Counted from the first letter of the stretch, positions 44,833-54,398 are shown. The stretch is 64,000 nt of DNA from JAJDTT01 sp965116695 (GCA_965116695.1 OZ220706.1:4836001-4900000), one strand, 5' to 3'. A program made the numbers and translations. The notes: generated from the letters alone by a model not told the origin.

Positions 44833-45348
44833 ATGAAGGTCGCCGTCATTTCCGACACCCACGACAACTGGCCCAACCTGGATCGCGCCTGCAATTACCT
44901 GAACGGACTCGGCGTCCGCGTGCTCCTGCACTGTGGGGACGTCTGTGCCCCTCTCACACTGCGGCGGTTGGCGGCGGCGTTCCAGGGCCGGATCCACCTG
45001 GTCCTCGGGAACGTCGATGGAGACCCCTTCCTGATGGTCACCCGGACCACCGAGTTTCCCCATCTGCACCACCACGGCGCCGAATTGGGCGAGATCGAGA
45101 TCGACGGCCGGAAGATCGCCTTGCAGCACTATCCCACCCTGGCCCGGGGCCTGGCCTTGACCGGTCAATACGATGCCGTCTTCTTCGGCCATGACCACAC
45201 CTGCCGCCAGGAAGTTCTGGAGGCGGGGGGAAGGCAGGTCCTGCTGGCCAATCCGGGCCTGTTGGGGGAGATGGGGAAGGCTCCCAGCCTGGGACTTTAC
45301 GAGACGGCGGACAACAGCTTCCGCATCCTCGGTCTGGACGAACTCTGA
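44833..45348 (+). CDS. YfcE/MJ0936-type phosphodiesterase
   Basis: 171 residues. The calcineurin-like metal motifs are complete: SDTHDN (Asp8, His10), HCGDV, LGNVDGD, QHYP and GHDHT. Small stand-alone members cleave phosphodiesters such as cyclic nucleotides or bis-pNPP in vitro; the physiological substrate is open. Cytoplasmic. It begins about 70 bases after the tandem array and converges with the AAC(3)-fold gene, 3 bases apart. Confidence 0.94.
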   Translation: MKVAVISDTHDNWPNLDRACNYLNGLGVRVLLHCGDVCAPLTLRRLAAAFQGRIHLVLGNVDGDPFLMVTRTTEFPHLHHHGAELGEIEIDGRKIALQHYPTLARGLALTGQYDAVFFGHDHTCRQEVLEAGGRQVLLANPGLLGEMGKAPSLGLYETADNSFRILGLDEL

Positions 45349-45351
45349 GGC

Positions 45352-46302
45352 CTATTTCAGGGTCGCCTGGAGCGCCGCTTCGTCCATCACGCACCATTGG
45401 TACTGGTTCATGCGCCCGGCGCCGTCGGGCAGGTGCGGGCTGAGGACGGTGCGGCCGAAATCCAGGGGTGCGAAATCGTGTTGGGCGGTCTCATCGGCCA
45501 CGCGGAAGATGTTGTAGTCGGCGGCCGCCTCCACCTGGGCCAGATCGATCAGGTCCCGCATGGCGAATCGCCGGACCGCCGCGTTGCCGATGGCCGTGAT
45601 CCCCACGGATCCCTGTTCCTCCAACATGCGCCCCAGGCGGTTGAAGTCGGTGTGGCGGTCGTAGTAGGAGCCGGCCTCTCCCGGCTTGGGCTGGTAATCG
45701 AGCATGGCCTGTCGGACGATGGAGCCGTCGGGCCGCCGGACCCGCACGTCGAGCGGTATGGTGCGGCGGTAGGGCACTTCGCAGAACCATTCGGCGAAGT
45801 GGTGGCTGGTGGAGGCGTGGTAGGTCATCCCCGCCAGCACGACGTGGGTGTCCAGGGCCAGCATGACGCCGAAGGAGGAGCGCAGATCGAAGACCGAGAG
45901 TGCGGGGTCCACCTGGGTGATGACTTCGGCTCTGGGCCCGATGGCCGAGAAGGAGTGGCGAAAACCCGTGCTGCGGATCGCCCGTGGGTGCAGCCGCACC
46001 GTTTCGCTGATGATTCCCATCTCGGAGGGGTCGTTCTCGGGGTCGATGAGGGGGTCCTCCTCGGCTTCGTGGGCGAAGGTGAAGTTGGGAGCCACCAGCG
46101 TGCCCGCCGGTCCCAGGACTTCCAGGAAGGCCTCCACCAAGGTTTCGGCCCCGCCCTGAATGTGACCGAAGGTCCGCATGGCCGAATGGACCAGGACCAC
46201 GTTCCCGGGACCCAATCCGATCCGAACCAGGCCCTGCCGAATCTCTTCCTGCGTCAAACCCTTCTGGCCGGTCTCCTGCTGTGGCACCATGAGCCTCATC
46301 AT
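45352..46302 (-). CDS. AAC(3)-fold acyltransferase
   Basis: 316 residues. The fold of aminoglycoside N3-acetyltransferases is shown by VLVHSAMRTFGHIQGGAETLVEAF, GTLVAPNFTF and the HSFSAIGPRA loop, with a conserved His in SHHFAEW. Family members from environmental bacteria (YokD- and FrbF-like) often use other amines or acyl acceptors. Nothing here supports drug resistance. Start ATG 46302 or 46299; no strong site. It is divergent from the FVDD-type gene, 38 bases apart. Confidence 0.88.
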   Translation of the reverse strand: MMRLMVPQQETGQKGLTQEEIRQGLVRIGLGPGNVVLVHSAMRTFGHIQGGAETLVEAFLEVLGPAGTLVAPNFTFAHEAEEDPLIDPENDPSEMGIISETVRLHPRAIRSTGFRHSFSAIGPRAEVITQVDPALSVFDLRSSFGVMLALDTHVVLAGMTYHASTSHHFAEWFCEVPYRRTIPLDVRVRRPDGSIVRQAMLDYQPKPGEAGSYYDRHTDFNRLGRMLEEQGSVGITAIGNAAVRRFAMRDLIDLAQVEAAADYNIFRVADETAQHDFAPLDFGRTVLSPHLPDGAGRMNQYQWCVMDEAALQATLK

Positions 46303-46340
46303 AGTTCGGGATTTTCGGTGACGCCACCCGGGAGAAATGC

Positions 46341-47834
46341 ATGACCATCAAACCACGCCAACTTGGGAATACCGGTCCCGCCGCCATTGTCTGCGGGCTG
46401 CTTCTGATGAGCATCGGCTCCGGTTGCGGGCCCGTTGCCGATCCACCGTCCGGAACCGAGCCGCTGGTGCTGAACCGCCAGCAGGTGCTGTTGCTGCATG
46501 ACGACCGGCTGGTCGGGAGCCGTGAAGGCTTGGAACTGGTGCAGGCCCGGCTTGAAAAGCACCCGGCCAATCCGCTCCTGGTCATCGACCGTCCCTGGGA
46601 GCGGCAGGGGATCCTCAACTACGTGGCCATCCTGCACGACGAGGAAGAGGGCCTCTACCGGATGTGGTACCAGATCCTGGGGCGGACCGAGGAGGGGGTC
46701 AACCGCAGCTATTGCCTCTATGCCCAGTCCTCCGACGGCGTCCGGTGGGAAAAACCGGAGCTGGGCCTGGTGGACTTCCGGGGGTCGAAGGCGAACAACA
46801 TCCTGTTCCTGGACCCCAACGAGCGCCCGCGGGGAACGCCCGTCTACTGGGTCTTGAAGGACTACGCCGAGGCGGACCCCGGCCGGCGCTACAAGATGAT
46901 GCTCAATCGATGGGACTTCCGGGGCCGGGGCGTGGGCATCGGATATTCCCCCGACGGGATCCATTGGGAGTTCACGTCGTACGTCAATCGGTTGGGCGGA
47001 TTCGACACTCACAACCTCTTCTTCTGGGACGACCGGATCGGCCTCTACACCGGATATTTCCGGACCCACGTCCGGGGAAAACGGTCCATCGGACGGGCCA
47101 CGAGCCCGGACGCCTTTCACTGGTCGGCGCCGGTCACGGTCCACACTCTGGATGAGCGGGATCCTCCCGCGTGGCAGATCTACGGTCCCGGCATCTTCAA
47201 GTACAGCCGGGCCCGGGACATCTACGTCATGTACGGGGAGGGCTACGATTCGGAGAACGAGATCTTCCGGGGGCAGTTGGGTTTGAGCCGGGACGGGATC
47301 CGATGGAAGCGGTTCCGGGACGGGTATTTCGCCGACACCAGCGCCGGAACCTGGGATGCCGCCTCGGTGCGCCCGATTCCCGCCGAAGCGGTGGTCGACG
47401 GCCGGATGGCCGTCTTCTACACGGGCAGCGACCACTCCCTGCACGACTGGGAGGGGACCAGGGGAGTGGGTCTGGCAACGTACCAGCAGGGAGCGTTCGC
47501 CGGGTGGAGGGCCGCGAGCGAGGGGACGCTGACCACACGGCTCCTCCTGGCCAAGGACCGGGAGCCGGGACTGCTGCTGAACGCGGAAGCGGAGGGCGGC
47601 GAGATCCGGGCGGAACTCCTGGATGTTCGGGGAAACCCGATCCCTGGCTACACGCGGGAGGAATGCCGGCCGTTGACCGGCAACGGGCATCAACAGCAGG
47701 TGGCCTGGGAGGGGCAGGAGAATCTGGCGACGGTGGTGGCGCAGGGGGCGTTCAGGGTCCGGATGTATTTGAAGCAGGCCACGATCTATGGGTTCCGGGT
47801 GATTCCGCCCCGAAGCGTCCGGGCGTTGTTCTGA
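46341..47834 (+). CDS. FVDD-type beta-propeller lipoprotein
   Basis: 497 residues; GGGAGA lies 5 bases before the ATG. The lipobox LMSIGSGC marks a lipoprotein, unlike the two secreted relatives at 3655 and 9118. The family head is VLLLHDDRLVG in place of LELFVDDYLIE, then PWERQGILNY, LYRMWYQ, SSDGVRW, SPDGIHW and SRDGIRW turns. The C-terminal sandwich (RAELLDVRGNPIPGY) matches the other copies. Presumed cell-surface glycan-binding or hydrolysing protein. Confidence 0.85.
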   Translation: MTIKPRQLGNTGPAAIVCGLLLMSIGSGCGPVADPPSGTEPLVLNRQQVLLLHDDRLVGSREGLELVQARLEKHPANPLLVIDRPWERQGILNYVAILHDEEEGLYRMWYQILGRTEEGVNRSYCLYAQSSDGVRWEKPELGLVDFRGSKANNILFLDPNERPRGTPVYWVLKDYAEADPGRRYKMMLNRWDFRGRGVGIGYSPDGIHWEFTSYVNRLGGFDTHNLFFWDDRIGLYTGYFRTHVRGKRSIGRATSPDAFHWSAPVTVHTLDERDPPAWQIYGPGIFKYSRARDIYVMYGEGYDSENEIFRGQLGLSRDGIRWKRFRDGYFADTSAGTWDAASVRPIPAEAVVDGRMAVFYTGSDHSLHDWEGTRGVGLATYQQGAFAGWRAASEGTLTTRLLLAKDREPGLLLNAEAEGGEIRAELLDVRGNPIPGYTREECRPLTGNGHQQQVAWEGQENLATVVAQGAFRVRMYLKQATIYGFRVIPPRSVRALF

Positions 47835-47846
47835 TGGAGGGGAGGA

Positions 47847-47864
47847 GGCGACTTTCCAGTCGCC
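47847..47864. terminator. Hairpin after the FVDD-type lipoprotein gene
   Basis: GGCGACT-ttcc-AGTCGCC, 13 bases after the stop, with no T-run. The insertion sequence begins 22 bases further on. Confidence 0.5.
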
Positions 47865-47886
47865 CATTGGAGGGGCGTGTTTTAGG

Positions 47887-49915
47887 CGGAACTTCACTGC
47901 CCCTCAAGTCCTAACAAATCATTGAAATAGCGCCGGTTACGGCTCTCCAGGCTCAGTCTGCAAATGGATAGTTGTTTCCATGTAAATACTCGGTGTAATT
48001 GTCAGTATTATCCTGTATCATGTGAATGTCCGTGCTCATTATTGTTTCCATGTAAGAGGTCCTCCCATGTCCTACCACGTCGATGTCATCCCCAACCGCA
48101 ACAGCCCCCCAGCCATCCTCTTCCGCCATGCCAAACGCGAGGGCAAACGCATCCGCCGCACCACCCTCGCCAACCTCTCCAAGCTTCCCCCGGAGATCGT
48201 CGACGGCATCCGCGCCCTGCTCAAGGGCGGCCAAGTCTTCCACCCCCTGGACGACACCTTCTCCATTCGCCGCGCCCTGCCCCACGGCCATGTCGCCGCT
48301 CTCCTCGGCCTCGCCCGCCAACTCGGGCTGCCCCGCCTTCTGCACCGCAACCGCAGCCGCAACCGCGACCTCGCCCTGGCCGCCATCCTCGCCCGCGTGC
48401 TGGATCCCGCTTCCAAGCTCGCCACTGCCCGGAACCTGTCTCCCCAGACCGCCACCACCAGCCTCGGCCCGCTCCTCGGTCTCGGTCCGGTCCACGGCAA
48501 CGAGATGCTCGCGATGCTCGACTGGTTGGTTCGCCGCCAGGTCTGGATCGAGAAGAGCTTGGCGCGACGCCACCTGGAGGGCCGCACCCTGTTGCTTTAC
48601 GACGTTTCCTCCAGCTATCTCGAGGGTCGCTGCTGTCCTCTGGCCGCGTTCGGCCACAACCGGGACGGCAAGAAAGGCAAGCTCCAGATCGTCTTCGGTC
48701 TACTGTGCGCTGAGGACGGCTGCCCGCTGGCCGTGGAGGTCTTCTCCGGCAACACGGGGGATCCGAAGACGGTGGCGGCGCAGGTCAAGAAGATCCAGGG
48801 GCGCTTCGGCATCGAGTCCATCGCCCTGGTCGGGGACCGGGGCATGCTCACTTCGGCGCGGCTGCGCGAGGACCTCTCGCCGGCCGGTCTGGCCTGGATC
48901 TCGGCCTTGAAAACCGACGCCATCCGCAAACTGATGCGGCCGTTCAAATCGGGCTCCGAAGGGGATCAACCGGCTCCGTTGCGGCCGGGCGAGTTGGTTC
49001 CGGACCGGGTTGCGGAGATCCTCAGCCCGGAATTTCCCGGAGAACGCCTGCTGGTCTGCCTCAATCCCCGCTTGCGCGAGGACCGCACCCGCAAGCGGGA
49101 GGAACTGTTGAGCGCGACCGAGAAGATCCTGCAGACCATCGCCAAGTCCGTGCGCTCCCCGAGATCGCGGTTGCGAGGCCAGGAGGCCATCAACCGCCGG
49201 GTGGGCCGGGACGTGAACCGCAAGAAGGTCGCCAAACACTTCCGGATCGAGGTGACCGATGACGATATCCGCTGGTCCAGACGCCAGGAGAAGATCGACG
49301 CGGAGGCCCAACTGGACGGCATCTACATCGTTCGCACCAGCCTGGGGACCTCCGAGATCGGGGCCGAGGAAGCGGTGGAGGCGTACAAGAGTCTCTCCCG
49401 GGTGGAACGGGCGTTTCGCTCGCTCAAGACGGCGCAGCTGGCCCTGCGCCCCGTGTACGTCTACAGCGAGGCCCATGTGCGCGGACACGTCTTTCTGTGT
49501 TTGCTGGCGTATTACCTGGAGTGGCACCTGCGGCGAGCCCTGGCGCCGCTGCTGTTCGAGGAGGAGGATCGGGCCGGGGCGCGAGCGCTGCGGAAATCTC
49601 CGGTGGAAAAAGCGCAGGTGTCCGAGCGCACGAAAGCCAAAGCCGCACGCAAACAGACCACTGACGGGCTCCCGGTGCAAAGCCTCCGGACGCTGCTGGC
49701 GAATCTCGGCACGGTCACCCTGAACCAGGTGACCCTGCCGAACGCCCCGGAGCATCCGTTTGCGATGTTCGCCAAGCCGACGCCTCTGCAGGCGAAGGCC
49801 TTCAACCTGCTCGGCGTCGATCCGACCCGATTTGTTGCCAGTAAATGGCCAGGTTGATTTTGTTTATCTTACTGATATGGATACAGTTAGACTAGCTTCC
49901 CTAAGTGAAGTTCCG
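47887..49915 (+). mobile_element. IS1634-family insertion sequence, complete
   Basis: 2029 bp. Terminal inverted repeats begin CGGAACTTCACT (47887-47898) and end AGTGAAGTTCCG (49904-49915); similarity continues inwards to AGTCCTAAC / GTTAGACT. The flanks are a 6-base target duplication TTTAGG (47881-47886 and 49916-49921). One intact transposase gene lies inside. The insertion is intergenic and broke no gene, and the exact ends suggest a recent event. Confidence 0.93.
48067..49857 (+). CDS. IS1634-family DDE transposase
   Basis: 596 residues from ATG 48067 with AGAGGT upstream. The DDE triad is Asp179 (LYDVSSSYLEG), Asp257 (LVGDRGML) and Glu485 (YYLEWHLRRAL), with the YREK-like region SRVERAFRSLK before the last one, as in the IS4/IS1634 group. 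Length fits the family. The upstream GTG frame from 48022 is not needed. The enzyme cuts and pastes the surrounding element. Confidence 0.95.
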   Translation: MSYHVDVIPNRNSPPAILFRHAKREGKRIRRTTLANLSKLPPEIVDGIRALLKGGQVFHPLDDTFSIRRALPHGHVAALLGLARQLGLPRLLHRNRSRNRDLALAAILARVLDPASKLATARNLSPQTATTSLGPLLGLGPVHGNEMLAMLDWLVRRQVWIEKSLARRHLEGRTLLLYDVSSSYLEGRCCPLAAFGHNRDGKKGKLQIVFGLLCAEDGCPLAVEVFSGNTGDPKTVAAQVKKIQGRFGIESIALVGDRGMLTSARLREDLSPAGLAWISALKTDAIRKLMRPFKSGSEGDQPAPLRPGELVPDRVAEILSPEFPGERLLVCLNPRLREDRTRKREELLSATEKILQTIAKSVRSPRSRLRGQEAINRRVGRDVNRKKVAKHFRIEVTDDDIRWSRRQEKIDAEAQLDGIYIVRTSLGTSEIGAEEAVEAYKSLSRVERAFRSLKTAQLALRPVYVYSEAHVRGHVFLCLLAYYLEWHLRRALAPLLFEEEDRAGARALRKSPVEKAQVSERTKAKAARKQTTDGLPVQSLRTLLANLGTVTLNQVTLPNAPEHPFAMFAKPTPLQAKAFNLLGVDPTRFVASKWPG

Positions 49916-49960
49916 TTTAGGCGCCCCGTATTCTTCCGCCCCATTGCCGCTCTGGAGTAC

Positions 49961-50011
49961 CGGCGCCAAGCACGACGCCGATCCAAGTCGGCGCCAAGAA
50001 TGACGCCGCTC
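49961..50011. repeat. Short direct repeat, CGGCGCCAAG..GACGCCG twice
   Basis: Two copies of a 21-base unit (CGGCGCCAAGCACGACGCCG and CGGCGCCAAGAATGACGCCG) just beyond the stop of the minus-strand Kelch gene. Confidence 0.6.
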
Positions 50012-50016
50012 CCTCC

Positions 50017-51294
50017 TCACTCGACGATGGTGCCGATGACCACTTCTTCGGTGACGTTGTGGGGGCTGATGACCTCGCCGCCGCAGAGGTAGAGGTTCTT
50101 GCCGACCAGGCTCAGTTCCGCCGCCAGCCGGTAGACGCCTTTCGAAAGGTCGATGCCGGTGGCCTCCCGAATCTGTTGCTCCCGCTCCGGGTGGACCGGG
50201 AAAGGAGGAATTTTGGAGGGAAGGGTCCGGTAGGTCATCTCCACCGTGTCGAACACCAGGACGTCGAAGTTGGGGGACCGCACCTCGGGGATCCGGTCCT
50301 TGTAGCGATAGGGATGGTCCACCGGATAGTCCTTGATGCCGCCGGCCATGATGATGTAGCGGTCCCCGTAGGCGACAGCTTCCATGCCGTGCACCGGAAA
50401 GGGAAGATCCGGTAGTCTCCGCCAGCGCAGGGTCTTGAGGTTGAGGGCGTAGCCGTCCGCGCAATGGCGCAGAAGACCCTCGAACCGGCCGTTTTTGGAT
50501 TCGGCGTAGTTGACGTAGTCCCCGCCGAAGACGTAGATCTCGTCGCCGACGGCGGTCGTGGCGGGGGACTCGCGGGCCATGCCCGGCAACGGCGGCAGGT
50601 CCCGCCAACCGGCGCCGGGGTCGGCCGTGTCGAAGGCCTCCACCGAGTTGACGTAGGCGCCGGGATGATCCCCCATGAAGGGTACGGCGCCGAAAGTGGC
50701 CTGTCCCCCGATCACCACGATGGTGGTTCCGCTGACGGCGGCGCCCGGCAGAAACCGGCCCACCCGGAGAGAAGGAAGTTCCTCCCACTGTTTCCGGTCC
50801 CCGGCGCCGGAGAGACGGAACATCCGGTTGCTGGTGTTGTCGTTCTGCTCCTCGGGCCAGATCACCCAACCGGTGAAGACGTAGAAATCCTCACCGACGG
50901 CTGCTCCCTGGGGCCACTTGATGCCTACGGGCAAATCGGGCAACAAGCCGTATTCCAGGGTCCGGGTGTCCAGAACCCACCCCGAGATGTGCCTTCCCCG
51001 GTCCCGAATCTGCCATCCCTTGCCCGTGGTGCGCTGGCTCGACGGCTTCCAGCCCGGAAAACCGGGAGACCCGGCAGCCAGGATCAGGTCGCCGATGGCC
51101 GCTTGGGCCTGCCCCTTGGTGGGCCAGGGCATGGAGGGGCCCATTTCCCAGGTGATGTCGAGGATCTCCGGCACCTCGTCACCGCCTCCGCCGCAGCTCG
51201 CGCAGAGTGCCAACAGGCACAGCGGCAGGGCCAGGACTGCTCCGTGTCTACGTTCGGCCGCCGGCAGCCGTTCACGGTGGACCATGGTGCTCAT
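50017..51294 (-). CDS. Exported Kelch-type beta-propeller protein, copy 2
   Basis: 425 residues from ATG 51294, which overlaps the stop of the upstream gene as ATGA (51291-51294). The signal segment (LALPLCLLALCASC) may carry a lipobox. Kelch-like blades are shown by AAVGEDFYVFTG, TIVVIGGQATFG, AVGDEIYVFGG, RYIIMAGG and KNLYLCGGEV, each with a Gly-Gly after hydrophobic strands. Function is unknown; such propellers bind proteins or sugars, and some (sialic-acid mutarotase type) act on sugars. Translational coupling suggests that the two copies work in fixed ratio. Confidence 0.87.
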   Translation of the reverse strand: MSTMVHRERLPAAERRHGAVLALPLCLLALCASCGGGGDEVPEILDITWEMGPSMPWPTKGQAQAAIGDLILAAGSPGFPGWKPSSQRTTGKGWQIRDRGRHISGWVLDTRTLEYGLLPDLPVGIKWPQGAAVGEDFYVFTGWVIWPEEQNDNTSNRMFRLSGAGDRKQWEELPSLRVGRFLPGAAVSGTTIVVIGGQATFGAVPFMGDHPGAYVNSVEAFDTADPGAGWRDLPPLPGMARESPATTAVGDEIYVFGGDYVNYAESKNGRFEGLLRHCADGYALNLKTLRWRRLPDLPFPVHGMEAVAYGDRYIIMAGGIKDYPVDHPYRYKDRIPEVRSPNFDVLVFDTVEMTYRTLPSKIPPFPVHPEREQQIREATGIDLSKGVYRLAAELSLVGKNLYLCGGEVISPHNVTEEVVIGTIVE

Positions 51295-52532
51295 TCCTCG
51301 ATGATGGTCCCCACCAGGACCTCGTCGGTGACGTTGGCCGGACTGATCACCTCGCCTCCCGCCAGGTACAGCTTGCCCCGCACCAGACTCAGTTCCGCGG
51401 CCAGCCGGTAGACCCCCCGGGAGAAGTCGATCCAGTCGACGTCCAGAGCCTTGTGCCTCATCTCGGGAGGGGGCCGGTAGGGAGGAAGCTTGGTGGGCAG
51501 GATCCGGTAGGCCTCCTCTTCGGCGTCGAAGACCAGCACCTCGAAGTTGGGAGCGGGCCGGTCCGGGATCCGGTCCGCGTGCTCGTAGGGATGGTCCACG
51601 GGGTAGTCTCTCATTCCCCCGGCGATGATGACGTAACGGTCCCGGTGCACGGCCGCTTCCCAGCCGCCGGCGGGAAAGGGCAGGTCGGGAAGCCGCCGCC
51701 AGCGCAGGGAGGGGAGGTCCAGCACGTACGCATCTCCGCCATGCCGGCGCTGCGGGTGGAGGTTGTCTCCCGCTTCGGCGTAATTGACGTAGAAGCCTCC
51801 GAACACATACACCTTCTCGCCGATGGCCGCGGCTGCCATGGACTCGCGGCCGAAGCCGGGAATGGGGGGGATTTCCCTCCATCCGCGCTGGGGATCGGCC
51901 GTATCGAAGATCTCCACCGAGTTGATGTAGACGCCCGGGTGGTCTCCGGTGAAGGGGGGCGCTCCGAAGGAGGCCTGGCCTCCCAGAACGACGATGGAGG
52001 TGCCCGATGAAACTGCCGCTGCCAGGAAGCGTCCGATGATCAGCGAGGGCATTTCACGCCACCGCCATTCTCCGGACCTGCTGGACAGCCGAAACATGCG
52101 ATCCGTCGTGATGTCCACGCGGTCCTGGGGCCAGCGGACGGTTCCCGTCAGGAGGTAGAAGTCGTTTCCCACCGCCACGCCCTGAGGCCAGCTCAGGCCC
52201 ACCGGTGCGTCGGGCAGAGACCCATAGTTGTTGGAACGGGTGTCGAAAATCCAGACGCTGTTTTGCCGGCCCCGTTCCCGCGAGTTCTTTCTTGGGTCCC
52301 ATCCCGGATAACCCGGAGCTCCCGCCGCCACGATAACGTCGCCCAACACGGCCTGCGCCTGTCCCTTGGTCGGCCAGGGCAGCGGTTTTCCGGGGGTCCA
52401 GGTGATGTCGCGGATTCCGGCGCCCGCGGCCTGAACCGGAAGCCACAGGCACAGCAGCCATGGGACGGCTCGCGCGGAGCCGGCAATGGATTGAAGAGCG
52501 CGATGCAACCGTCGCTTCGCCCGACCAGCCAT
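51291..52532 (-). CDS. Exported Kelch-type beta-propeller protein, copy 1
   Basis: 413 residues from ATG 52532; a TTG at 52571 is also in frame. A signal segment (VPWLLCLWLPVQAAGA) precedes ITWTPGKPLPWPTKGQAQA, a block almost the same as in copy 2 (ITWEMGPSMPWPTKGQAQA). Blades follow with GVAVGNDFYLLTG, SIVVLGGQASFG, IGEKVYVFGG, RYVIIAGGMRDYPVDHPY and GKLYLAGGEVISPANVTDE. Copy 2 carries the equivalent of each. This is a tandem duplication kept as a coupled pair. Confidence 0.88.
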   Translation of the reverse strand: MAGRAKRRLHRALQSIAGSARAVPWLLCLWLPVQAAGAGIRDITWTPGKPLPWPTKGQAQAVLGDVIVAAGAPGYPGWDPRKNSRERGRQNSVWIFDTRSNNYGSLPDAPVGLSWPQGVAVGNDFYLLTGTVRWPQDRVDITTDRMFRLSSRSGEWRWREMPSLIIGRFLAAAVSSGTSIVVLGGQASFGAPPFTGDHPGVYINSVEIFDTADPQRGWREIPPIPGFGRESMAAAAIGEKVYVFGGFYVNYAEAGDNLHPQRRHGGDAYVLDLPSLRWRRLPDLPFPAGGWEAAVHRDRYVIIAGGMRDYPVDHPYEHADRIPDRPAPNFEVLVFDAEEEAYRILPTKLPPYRPPPEMRHKALDVDWIDFSRGVYRLAAELSLVRGKLYLAGGEVISPANVTDEVLVGTIIEE

Positions 52533-52679
52533 AACCGGATCCACTCCGTCGGATGTTCTGAATCGTTCCAAAAACCAGCGGGAGGCCGATTGTAACAGCC
52601 GCGAGGAGAAGTGAGAAACGAGGAGTGGGGAGTGAGATCGGACGGGGACAGGGGGATCGGACTCCTCGCCAGCCCCGCA

Positions 52680-52742
52680 TTCGCAATCCTGGAGGCCCTC
52701 TATGGTATAATTTCGATTATTCCAATAACAGGACAGGGGACT
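52680..52742 (+). promoter_or_regulatory. Promoter with extended -10 TGGTATAAT
   Basis: TATAAT at 52706-52711 preceded by TGG makes a consensus extended -10; the -35 region is weak. It lies 31 bases before the start of the GWxTD gene, and AGGGG is the ribosome site. It is probably the promoter of the three-gene operon. Confidence 0.6.
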
Positions 52743-54398
52743 ATGCGATTCCTTTTTTCACTCCTCAAGACTCTGTGTGTCGCATTTCTGGTGGTGTCGA
52801 TTGCTCCCGCTCCCGTGCTGGGATCCAAGGACAGGAAGACCAAGGAGGAACGGAAACGGGAGAAGGAGGCCAAGAAGCGCGACCAGCGGCAGCGGGTGGA
52901 GGAGGTGCAGGACTACTTCAAGAAGTGGATGACGGAGGACGTCGTCTACATCATCACGGATGAAGAAAAAAAGGTCTTCAACAACCTGAGCACCGACGCC
53001 GAGCGGGACGCCTTCATCGAGCAGTTCTGGCGCCGCCGGGACCCGGACCCGCGAACCGCCCTCAACGAATTCAAGGAGGAGCACTACCGGCGGATCGCCT
53101 ACGCCAACGACCACTTCTACTCGGGCGTCGAGGGCTGGTATTCGGATCGGGGCCGCATCTACATCACCTACGGCCCCCCCAGCCAGAAGGAGAGCCATCA
53201 TGGCGGCCTCTACCAGCGGAGAGTTCTGGAGGAAGGTGGCGGCTGGACCAACGTCTATGCCTTCGAACGCTGGTTCTACAACTATATCCCCGGGGTGGGC
53301 AGCGGCATCGAGATCGAGTTCGTCGACGCCAGCAAGACGGGCGAGTACAAGATCGCTCTGAGGCCTTCCGAGAAGGACGCCTTGTGGCAGGTGGGATCCA
53401 GCCCGACCGTCGAGGAGATGTTCGGAGGCGTCACCCGCGACGGTACGATGCTTGCGGATCTGGCCATGCGCAACATCGGTCTCAACGACGGCACCTTCAT
53501 GCGGGGAGCTCAGCCGTTCGACCGGGTGCGCAACTACTTTCTCCTCAACAAGCCTCCCAAGGTGGAGTTCGAGCATCTCAGGGGCGACGTGGAAACGCGC
53601 CTCCTGTACGACCCCATTCCCCTGGAGATGGTCATCGGGAACTATCGGGTGGGTGAGGACGCCTTTCTGGTTCCCCTCACCGTCCGGGTGCCGGCCCACG
53701 AACTGACTTACGATGCCGAGCTTGAGAATGTCACCCGGGCGACCATCCAGGTCTACGGCAAGGCCCAGACCCTCACGGGCAAGGTGGTCTACGAGTTCGA
53801 GGATCTGATCGCCGCCGACACTTCCAAGTCGAGCGGCTTGAAGGCGGGCACCAACTTCCTCTACCAGAAGCAGTTGCCCCTGAGGCCCGGCCGGTACAAG
53901 CTGACCGTGATTCTGCAGGAAGAATCGAGCAAGCGGGTTGCCATCGAAGTATCGTCGGTCCACCTGTCCAAGACCCAGGTGGGATCCCTCACCAGCAGCA
54001 CCCTGGTGGTGGCCGACGGATTCGCCTCTTCGGCTCCGGAGCAGACCCTCTCCGACCCGTTCGTGACACCCAGTGGAATCAAGGTCTATCCCAACGTCTC
54101 CCAGGAATTCTCTCCCGGGGCCTTCCTCAGCCTCTACACGGAGGCCTATGAAGTGGCTCTGGATCAGGCGACCCGCCAACCGGCGCTGGATGCCGAGTTT
54201 GTGATCTTGAAGGGTCGCGAACAGATTCGGACGGAGGAACCCAGGCTGCTCCAGATGGAGGACCGGGTGATCTTGATGCATACCATGGCCCTGGAGGGAG
54301 TGGACCCGGGACGCTACCAGGTCGTGCTGCAGCTCCGGGACCGGATCAGCGGCCAGCAGGCCTCCAAGCGTGCCAACTTCGAGATCCGGGGCGACTGA
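52743..54398 (+). CDS. Exported GWxTD domain protein
   Basis: 551 residues from ATG 52743. Signal peptide ends near VLGSKD, followed by a strongly charged Lys/Arg/Glu segment (KDRKTKEERKREKEAKKRD). The GWxTD domain, residues 60-170, has YIITDEEKKVFNNLSTDAER, EQFWRRRDPDP and GWYSDRGRIYITYGPP; this copy reads GWYSD where the name motif is GWxTD. Several beta-sandwich segments follow to the end. The domain is common in Acidobacteria and its function is not established; it may act at the surface or in envelope assembly. First gene of an operon with the FG-GAP and TPR genes. Confidence 0.92.
   Translation: MRFLFSLLKTLCVAFLVVSIAPAPVLGSKDRKTKEERKREKEAKKRDQRQRVEEVQDYFKKWMTEDVVYIITDEEKKVFNNLSTDAERDAFIEQFWRRRDPDPRTALNEFKEEHYRRIAYANDHFYSGVEGWYSDRGRIYITYGPPSQKESHHGGLYQRRVLEEGGGWTNVYAFERWFYNYIPGVGSGIEIEFVDASKTGEYKIALRPSEKDALWQVGSSPTVEEMFGGVTRDGTMLADLAMRNIGLNDGTFMRGAQPFDRVRNYFLLNKPPKVEFEHLRGDVETRLLYDPIPLEMVIGNYRVGEDAFLVPLTVRVPAHELTYDAELENVTRATIQVYGKAQTLTGKVVYEFEDLIAADTSKSSGLKAGTNFLYQKQLPLRPGRYKLTVILQEESSKRVAIEVSSVHLSKTQVGSLTSSTLVVADGFASSAPEQTLSDPFVTPSGIKVYPNVSQEFSPGAFLSLYTEAYEVALDQATRQPALDAEFVILKGREQIRTEEPRLLQMEDRVILMHTMALEGVDPGRYQVVLQLRDRISGQQASKRANFEIRGD

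Noticed and set aside
43846..44894. Long open frames on both strands across the tandem array
   Set aside because: They arise from the unit length being a multiple of three and from high GC; the proteins are periodic and without a ribosome site.
45352..46302. Aminoglycoside resistance gene
   Set aside because: The fold is AAC(3)-like, but chromosomal relatives act on other substrates and no resistance context is present.
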